A stretch of 11,153 nucleotides of DNA from Bacillota bacterium. Its GTDB lineage: Bacteria; Bacillota; Clostridia; Oscillospirales; Oscillospiraceae. The translations under genes were made by a program, and so were the position numbers. How positions within the stretch are numbered: the stretch's first letter is position 1; every line of letters starts with the position of its first letter. Below are positions 7,405 through 11,153 of the stretch, piece by piece. Where the stretch lies: assembly GCA_023406225.1 (NCBI GenBank), contig JAEXWS010000038.1, forward strand, positions 1 to 11,153, read 5' to 3'. A model generated the notes under the pieces. The model was not told the DNA's origin and did no database searches. It saw only the letters and a list, made by a program, of their open reading frames with translations.

Positions 7405-8244
7405 ATGCGGAGGCAGAGTGGATTCACATTGATGGAAATGCTGGTGTCGGTGGCGATCATCGCCATCTTGACCGCCGTTGCCATCCCGGTCTTTTCCGGC
7501 TCGCTGGAGGGGAGCCGGGAGGCCGCCTGCTCCGCCAACCGGCGGTCCTTGAAGGGCCTTTTGTCCGTGGCCTGGATGGTGGAGGGCCGGTCCGGCTACG
7601 ACCAGGAGATTACTTACCATCTGGCGGAATACGCCTGTCCCTCCGGCGGAACGCTCACCCCGGCGCTGGACGGAGCGGCCGGCCGCATCACCGTGACGTG
7701 CAGCGTCCACGGCGGCTCCTCCCTCTCGATGGCCGACGGCGTGGACGCGCTGAAAAACGCCTTCCAGGCCCTTTGCAGCACCACGCCCAGCTATGCCGCG
7801 GGCAGCCACCGCATCGACTCCACCTCGCCGGGGGAAAAACTGGGGTCCCTTCTGGAAACGCTGGGCATGGACAAGGCGGCCCTCTCCGCCTGCCGGATCG
7901 ATTCCTGGTGCATCAACAACTCCGCCAGCGGCGTCCACCAGATCTACTGGACGGACCAGGACGTTTCCAAGCTCTCCTCCGGCGATCCCGTCACCGTGCT
8001 GCGCTACAACATCGGCGGCGGTTACGACGGTCTTTACAGTGTCTGGACCACCACGGCGGAGAGCGCCGTTTACGACGGCGGCGGAACCAATCAGCACGCC
8101 GGAGAGCGGTATATGCGCCTGTCCGTCTCCGGCATGACGGAGGTGAAGGAGAGCGCCGCCCTGTCCGCCGCGGACAAAAAGGACCTGGACCCGGTCCTGG
8201 ACGCTTATCGCGCCTATCTGGAACGCACGGAAAACGCCTCCTGA
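7405..8244 (+). CDS. Orphan type IV prepilin-like / pseudopilin protein
   Basis: This 279-residue protein begins with a class III prepilin signal: a short basic leader MRRQSG, then the cleavage site G6/F7, FTLMEMLVS with the conserved Glu at mature position 5 (Glu11), and a hydrophobic helix to about residue 29 (IIAILTAVAIPVF). Such proteins are cut and N-methylated by a prepilin peptidase and assembled into pili or secretion/competence pseudopili. The exported domain holds six cysteines (42, 78, 99, 124, 163, 169). The pair CPSGG (78) and TCSVHG (99) resembles a conserved feature of Clostridial pilins and may form a disulfide. The C-terminal domain (about 110-279) is not one I recognise. No pilus ATPase, platform or peptidase gene is adjacent, so it depends on machinery encoded elsewhere. 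It has its own terminator. Adhesion or DNA uptake are only possibilities. Confidence 0.85.
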   Translation: MRRQSGFTLMEMLVSVAIIAILTAVAIPVFSGSLEGSREAACSANRRSLKGLLSVAWMVEGRSGYDQEITYHLAEYACPSGGTLTPALDGAAGRITVTCSVHGGSSLSMADGVDALKNAFQALCSTTPSYAAGSHRIDSTSPGEKLGSLLETLGMDKAALSACRIDSWCINNSASGVHQIYWTDQDVSKLSSGDPVTVLRYNIGGGYDGLYSVWTTTAESAVYDGGGTNQHAGERYMRLSVSGMTEVKESAALSAADKKDLDPVLDAYRAYLERTENAS

Positions 8245-8269
8245 CCCCCTACTATATCTATATTTTAGT

Positions 8270-8313
8270 CCCGCCGCATTTGTTTATGATGCACAAATCC
8301 GGCGGGCTGTTTT
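8270..8313 (+). terminator. Hairpin terminator after the prepilin-like gene
   Basis: Arms CCCGCCGCATTTGT (8270-8283) and ACAAATCCGGCGGG (8293-8306) pair with one internal mismatch around a 9-nt loop, followed by CTGTTTTAAA. It starts 25 nt after the stop codon and insulates the next promoter. Confidence 0.8.
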
Positions 8314-8347
8314 AAACTTTTCTGTTCATTTTCCGGTGAATTTCTCG

Positions 8348-8376
8348 TTGACTTCCATCCGGCTATCGTCTAGAAT
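8348..8376 (+). promoter_or_regulatory. Promoter of the small Leu/Ile/Val-rich ORF
   Basis: TTGACT (8348-8353), a 17-base spacer and TAGAAT (8371-8376) make a near-consensus sigma-A promoter. The predicted start is near 8383, giving a leader of about 27 nt to the ATG at 8410. It is a better promoter than anything seen directly before livK, so it may also feed the LIV operon by read-through. Confidence 0.7.
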
Positions 8377-8409
8377 GATAACAACTTCACCGAGAGAGGA
8401 GCAGCCGCC

Positions 8410-8682
8410 ATGACTTGCATGACCATGAACAATCTGTACAGCATGATGAGCCGTGGTGCGTCCGCCAACTGTGCGGATGCCGCTTCCTCCTGCGCGCGCT
8501 CTGCCGCCGACAATTCCATCGCGCTGATTTTGGACGCCATCATGATGGCGTCCATTATTATTTGCGCCCTGTCCATTCTGCTGGTGCTGGGTCTTTCCAT
8601 CGTCCTGCTGGCCCTGTCCATTCTGGCCGTATTGGTACTGTTGGTATATCCTCATCTGCCGGGGAAGCGAATGCGCGCATGA
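8410..8682 (+). CDS. Small hydrophobic Leu/Ile/Val-rich protein of unknown function (possible leader peptide of the LIV operon)
   Basis: I do not recognise this 90-residue ORF. Its ATG has GGAG (8398-8401) eight bases upstream, and it has its own promoter and terminator, so translation is likely. Residues 1-36 are Met/Ser/Ala-rich with cysteines at 3, 21 and 28. Residues 37-79 are almost wholly hydrophobic, with 28 of 43 being Leu, Ile or Val, followed by a basic tail (GKRMRA). A 15-residue period is visible: ALSIL at 53-57 and 68-72, encoded by identical 15-base stretches. It could be a small membrane protein spanning once or twice, with the tail inside the cell. It sits directly before a branched-chain amino acid transporter, so a sensing leader peptide is another option, although 90 residues is long for one. 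Six of nine Ile codons are ATT, against one in ten in livK. A perfect 24-bp palindrome lies within it. Confidence 0.65.
   Translation: MTCMTMNNLYSMMSRGASANCADAASSCARSAADNSIALILDAIMMASIIICALSILLVLGLSIVLLALSILAVLVLLVYPHLPGKRMRA
8531..8554. repeat. Perfect 24-bp palindrome inside the small ORF
   Basis: The half-site TGGACGCCATCA (8531-8542) is followed without a spacer by its exact reverse complement (8543-8554). In RNA it could form a stem of about ten pairs capped by four bases; in DNA it is an ideal dimer-binding site. It covers codons for about residues 41-48, immediately before the Ile-Ile-Ile run. Confidence 0.9.
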
Positions 8683-8698
8683 CTGTATCCTGATACAG
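8683..8698 (+). repeat. Short inverted repeat before the terminator
   Basis: CTGTAT (8683-8688) and ATACAG (8693-8698) pair around a four-base loop, starting at the base after the stop codon of the small ORF and ending one base before the terminator stem. It could be a small hairpin or a weak operator. Confidence 0.45.
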
Positions 8699-8699
8699 C

Positions 8700-8734
8700 A
8701 AAGCGGCTCCGCCTCACGGCGGGGCCGCTTTTTT
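8700..8734 (+). terminator. Strong factor-independent terminator (possible attenuator) before livK
   Basis: AAAGCGGCTCCGCC (8700-8713) pairs with GGCGGGGCCGCTTT (8718-8731) with one G-U pair, a four-base loop and six T residues. It starts 17 nt after the small ORF stop and ends 31 nt before livK. It either isolates the small gene or controls read-through into the LIV operon. Confidence 0.9.
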
Positions 8735-8735
8735 G

Positions 8736-8741
8736 TATAAT
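8736..8741 (+). promoter_or_regulatory. Possible -10 box of livK overlapping the terminator tail
   Basis: TATAAT is exact consensus, but 16 to 18 bases upstream lies terminator sequence with no -35 likeness, and the TG does not sit in the extended -10 position. The predicted start near 8748 would leave an 18-nt leader. This is weak evidence for an independent promoter. Confidence 0.35.
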
Positions 8742-8765
8742 ATGAACCGAAAAAAGGAGTATTTG

Positions 8766-9956
8766 ATGATGAAAAAGAAGTTTTGGAGTTTTCTGACAGC
8801 CGCCGCGCTGGTTTTGTCCCTGGCCGCCTGCGGCGACAAGACCCAGACCCCTCCCGCCGACGCCCCCGCCGATGACGGCGGCGCGGCCGCTCCCGCCGCC
8901 GCCTTTAAGCTGGGCGGCACCGGCCCCCTGACCGGCGGCGCCGCCATCTACGGCAACGCGGCCAAGAACGGCGCCCAGATCGCCGTGGACGAGATCAACG
9001 CCATGGGCGGCGTCCAGTTCGAGCTGCGGTACGAGGACGACACCCACGACCCCGAAAAGGCCGTCAACGCCTACAACGCGCTGAAGGACTGGGGCATGCA
9101 GCTCTCCCTTGGCTCCGTGACCTCCAAGCCCGCCGAGGCCACCTCCGCCATGAACTTCGAGGACCGCGTTTTTGCCCTGACCCCCTCCGCCTCCTCCACC
9201 GCCACCACCGAGGGCAAGGACAACGTGTTCCAGATGTGCTTCAAGGACCCCAACCAAGGCTCCGCCTCCGCCCAGTACATGGCCGACAAGGCCCTGGCCT
9301 CCAAGGTCGCGGTGATCTGGAAGAATGACGACGTGTACTCCAAGGGCATCCACGACACCTTCGCCGTCAAGGCCGCGGAGCTGAACCTGGAGATCGTCTC
9401 CGACACCACCTTCGCAGACGGCAACGCCACCGACTTCTCCGTTCAGCTCACCGAGGCCAAGAACGCCGGGGCGGAACTGGTGTTCCTGCCCATCTACTTC
9501 GAGCCCGCCTCCCTCATTCTGGCCCAGGCCGATTCCATGGGCTACGCGCCCAAGTTCTTCGGCGTGGACGGCATGGACGGCATCCTGGCCATGGACGGCT
9601 TCAACACCGCGCTGGCCGAGGGCGTCATGCTGCTGACCCCCTTCAACGCCGACTCCACCGACGCCCGCACCGCCGCCTTCGTTGAAAAGTACAAGAATCT
9701 GTACGGCGAGACTCCCAACCAGTTCGCCGCCGACGCCTATGACTGCGTGTACGCCTACGCCCAGGCCCTGAAGGCCGCGGGCTGCACCGCCGACATGAGC
9801 AACGAAGACCTCTGCGCGGCCATGATGGAGCAGTTCACCTCCATGTCCTTCGACGGACTCACCGGCGACGGCATGACCTGGACCGCCGACGGCGCGGTTT
9901 CCAAGAGCCCCAAGGGCATGGTCATCCAGGACGGCGCCTACGTGGGCCTGGACTAA
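8766..9956 (+). CDS. livK: Branched-chain amino acid (LIV) ABC transporter substrate-binding lipoprotein
   Basis: This 396-residue lipoprotein should bind Leu, Ile or Val (or a related amino acid) outside the membrane and hand it to LivH/LivM. It starts MMKKKFW, has a hydrophobic signal and lipobox LAAC with Cys22, then a Pro/Ala/Asp-rich linker. The mature part shows the receptor-family ligand-binding (type I) fold: LGGTGPLTGGAAIYG (about 50-65), ALTPSASST (about 138-146), VAVIWKNDDVYSKG (about 180-193) and NQFAADAYDCVYAYA (about 318-332). GGAG (8756-8759) lies six bases before the ATG at 8766; the adjacent ATG at 8769 is an equally possible start. Codon use is strongly biased to C-ending codons (nine of ten Ile are ATC), suggesting high expression. 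Family ligands also include amides and other small metabolites, so LIV specificity is inferred from the livH/livM neighbours. Confidence 0.92.
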   Translation: MMKKKFWSFLTAAALVLSLAACGDKTQTPPADAPADDGGAAAPAAAFKLGGTGPLTGGAAIYGNAAKNGAQIAVDEINAMGGVQFELRYEDDTHDPEKAVNAYNALKDWGMQLSLGSVTSKPAEATSAMNFEDRVFALTPSASSTATTEGKDNVFQMCFKDPNQGSASAQYMADKALASKVAVIWKNDDVYSKGIHDTFAVKAAELNLEIVSDTTFADGNATDFSVQLTEAKNAGAELVFLPIYFEPASLILAQADSMGYAPKFFGVDGMDGILAMDGFNTALAEGVMLLTPFNADSTDARTAAFVEKYKNLYGETPNQFAADAYDCVYAYAQALKAAGCTADMSNEDLCAAMMEQFTSMSFDGLTGDGMTWTADGAVSKSPKGMVIQDGAYVGLD

Positions 9957-10092
9957 AAAACACGGCATCCATCCGGACCGGGGAGGCGCGCCTCTCCGGT
10001 CCGGGGCGCGGGTGCGCGTCTGAAAGACGCCGTCTCCGCCGGTCTTTTTCAGATACGCGCCGGACCGGCTCCGGTAAAAAAGAACCACTCAT
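9957..10092 (+). other. Structured spacer between livK and livH
   Basis: This non-coding stretch is rich in inverted repeats. Arms at 9973-9988 and 9989-10004 form a near-perfect 16-bp palindrome centred on GGCGCGCC, with one G-U pair. GCGTCT/AGACGC (10016-10021 and 10025-10030) forms a second hairpin with a GAA loop. CCGGTCCGG (9996-10004) can alternatively pair with CCGGACCGG (10060-10068), a pairing extended by partial complementarity of 10014-10028 with 10042-10059. Such spacers in binding-protein operons commonly lower permease expression relative to the binding protein, by mRNA end protection or partial termination. There is a run of five T residues at 10044-10048 but no clean terminator stem directly before it. 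Confidence 0.7.
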
Positions 10093-10098
10093 GAGGTG
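10093..10098 (+). promoter_or_regulatory. Ribosome binding site fixing the livH start
   Basis: GAGGTG lies seven bases before the ATG at 10106 and overlaps an in-frame ATG at 10091. The spacing supports 10106, which also gives the usual LivH beginning (MTFLNYLISG). An ATG at 10091 would have no ribosome site. Confidence 0.75.
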
Positions 10099-10105
10099 TA
10101 TAGGA

Positions 10106-10996
10106 ATGACGTTTTTAAATTATCTCATCAGCGGCGTGAGCCTGGGCAGCATTTACGCCATCATCGCCCTGGGTTACACCATGGTCTATGGGATCGCCAA
10201 AATGCTGAACTTCGCCCACGGCGACGTGATCATGGTGGGCGCGTATATCTGCTTTTACGCCGTGTCCCGCTTCCAGCTTCCAGCCGTTGCGGGCGTGCTG
10301 CTGGCCATGGCGGTGTGCACCGTCCTCGGCATGGTCGTGGAGCGGCTGGCCTATAAGCCCCTGCGGGCGGCCCCCTCCCTGGCGGTGCTCATCACCGCCA
10401 TCGGCGTGAGCTACTTTTTGCAAAACGCGGCGCTGCTGCTGTGGTCCTCCAACCCCAAGGTGTTCCCCTCCGTGGCGAGCGAGGCCGGCAAAACGCCCAT
10501 CGCCCTCTTCGGCGGCCAGCTCCCCATCTCCCGCATCACCATCCTCACCGTCGCCACCTGCCTCGTCATCATGCTGGCGCTGACCTGGTTCACCGGGCGC
10601 ACCAAGCTGGGCAAGGCCATGCGGGCCTGCTCCGAGGACAAGGGCGCGGCCCAGCTCATGGGCATCAACGTCAACGCCACCATCTCCATGACCTTCGCCA
10701 TCGGCTCAGGCCTGGCGGCGGTGGCGGGCGTGCTGCTGTGCTCCGCCTACCCCACCCTGGTCCCCACCACCGGCTCCATGCCCGGCATCAAGGCCTTCAC
10801 CGCCGCCGTGTTCGGCGGCATCGGCTCCATCCCCGGGGCGCTTTTGGGCGGGCTGCTGCTGGGGCTCATCGAGATCTTGGCCAAGGCGTACATCTCCACC
10901 CAGCTCTCCGACGCGGTGGTGTTCGCGGTGCTGATCGTGGTGCTGCTGGTAAAGCCCGCGGGACTGCTGGGCAAACAGATTCGGGAGAAGGTGTGA
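10106..10996 (+). CDS. livH: Branched-chain amino acid ABC transporter permease LivH
   Basis: This 296-residue membrane protein is one of the two permease subunits of the LIV importer, normally pairing with LivM. The family hallmarks are visible: LGSIYAIIALGYTMVYGI (about 13-30), MLNFAHGDVIMVGAY (about 33-47), and near the C-terminus IKAFTAAVFGG followed by IGSIPGALLGG and GLIE (about 227-255). About eight hydrophobic segments are spread along the chain. The length is normal for LivH. The central stretch GKAMRACSEDKGAAQLMGIN matches the cytoplasmic coupling region. The gene follows the structured spacer after livK, and livM starts four bases after its stop, so livH and livM are tightly coupled. 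Bases 10441-10527 are repeated exactly at the window end; this internal copy is in frame and fits the family, so it is the genuine one. Confidence 0.94.
   Translation: MTFLNYLISGVSLGSIYAIIALGYTMVYGIAKMLNFAHGDVIMVGAYICFYAVSRFQLPAVAGVLLAMAVCTVLGMVVERLAYKPLRAAPSLAVLITAIGVSYFLQNAALLLWSSNPKVFPSVASEAGKTPIALFGGQLPISRITILTVATCLVIMLALTWFTGRTKLGKAMRACSEDKGAAQLMGINVNATISMTFAIGSGLAAVAGVLLCSAYPTLVPTTGSMPGIKAFTAAVFGGIGSIPGALLGGLLLGLIEILAKAYISTQLSDAVVFAVLIVVLLVKPAGLLGKQIREKV
10441..10527 (+). repeat. 87-bp direct repeat, genuine copy inside livH
   Basis: This stretch is identical over 87 bases to 11067-11153. It is read in the livH frame here and belongs to the normal coding sequence. Confidence 0.95.
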
Positions 10997-11000
10997 GGCG

Positions 11001-11153
11001 ATGAAAAAACTGACAAAGACCTCCCGCCGGAATTTTGAGACATACGGCCTGGTCATCCTGGCCTTCGTGGTCCTCCAACCCCAAGGTGTTCCCCTCCGTG
11101 GCGAGCGAGGCCGGCAAAACGCCCATCGCCCTCTTCGGCGGCCAGCTCCCCAT
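11001..11153 (+). CDS. livM: LivM permease, first residues only; chimeric 3' part
   Basis: An ATG four bases after the livH stop, with AAGGTG (10988-10993) seven bases upstream, opens a frame MKKLTKTSRRNFETYGLVIL that fits the start of LivM: a basic N-terminus, then the first membrane helix. This would be the second LIV permease subunit. From base 11067 the sequence is an exact copy of an internal piece of livH, read in a different frame. It gives a basic, non-membrane stretch (RGERGRQNAHRP) that does not belong to LivM. Only about residues 1-22 should be trusted. The frame stays open to the window end, so the gene is incomplete here because of the edge and the probable misjoin. The identity rests mainly on position in the operon. 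Confidence 0.65.
   Translation, partial: MKKLTKTSRRNFETYGLVILAFVVLQPQGVPLRGERGRQNAHRPLRRPAPH
11067..11153 (+). repeat. 87-bp direct repeat, terminal copy (probable assembly artefact)
   Basis: It is identical to 10441-10527, runs to the last base of the window, and replaces the expected livM sequence out of frame. Exact identity with no divergence, ending at the contig edge, is the signature of a false join or k-mer overlap. Confidence 0.9.

Noticed and set aside
7234..8097. A 287-codon minus-strand open frame opposite the prepilin gene
   Set aside because: It runs through the divergent promoter region and is antisense to a gene with a clear prepilin signal. It is a GC-driven shadow.
8652..10088. 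A 478-codon open frame on the minus strand opposite livK
   Set aside because: It is low in complexity (Gly, Val and His runs) and antisense to a clearly recognisable lipoprotein with C-ending codons. It is open only because of the GC-rich third positions of livK.
10091..10105. livH starting at the ATG at 10091
   Set aside because: No ribosome site precedes it; the GAGGTG that overlaps it is correctly spaced for the ATG at 10106, which gives the usual family N-terminus.

Overview
The window looks like a chromosomal contig from a GC-rich Clostridia-type Firmicute, plausibly Oscillospiraceae and its relatives. The reasons are strong AGGAGG-type ribosome sites, short lysine-rich lipoprotein signal peptides with a lipobox, sigma-A promoters that are the only AT-rich islands, a Gram-positive-style prepilin, and a heterodimeric ABC exporter. 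This assignment is inferred from style; no marker gene is present. No rRNA, tRNA, CRISPR array, transposase or phage gene was seen.

Layout. (1) Bases 1-3625, minus strand: a binding-protein-dependent importer of the ferric-iron/spermidine/sugar-phosphate class, in the order fused two-domain permease, ATPase, lipoprotein (cut by the left edge). It has a perfect-consensus promoter and a perfect LacI-type palindrome just downstream of the predicted transcript start. (2) Bases 3693-7290, minus strand: a two-gene heterodimeric ABC exporter with an ATGA overlap, one degenerate and one intact ATPase site, a strong promoter with a related LacI-type half-palindrome, and a 14-bp hairpin terminator. (3) Bases 7339-8313, plus strand: an orphan type IV prepilin-like gene with its own terminator. 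(4) Bases 8348-8734, plus strand: a compact unit of near-consensus promoter, a 90-residue Leu/Ile/Val-rich membrane-like ORF containing a perfect 24-bp palindrome, and a strong terminator. (5) Bases 8736-11153, plus strand: the start of a branched-chain amino acid (LIV) uptake operon: lipoprotein livK, a highly structured 149-nt spacer, permease livH, and the first codons of livM.

The most interesting region is 8348-10105. A short ORF loaded with Leu, Ile and Val codons sits between a good promoter and a factor-independent terminator, directly before a branched-chain amino acid transporter that lacks a convincing promoter of its own. This layout resembles a leader-peptide attenuator, although an independent small membrane protein is equally possible. 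A second theme is a shared operator core (AAACGTTTGC) at the promoters of both minus-strand transporter units.

The last 87 bases (11067-11153) repeat 10441-10527 of livH exactly and interrupt livM. This is most likely an assembly artefact at the contig end, and livM beyond about residue 22 should not be trusted.
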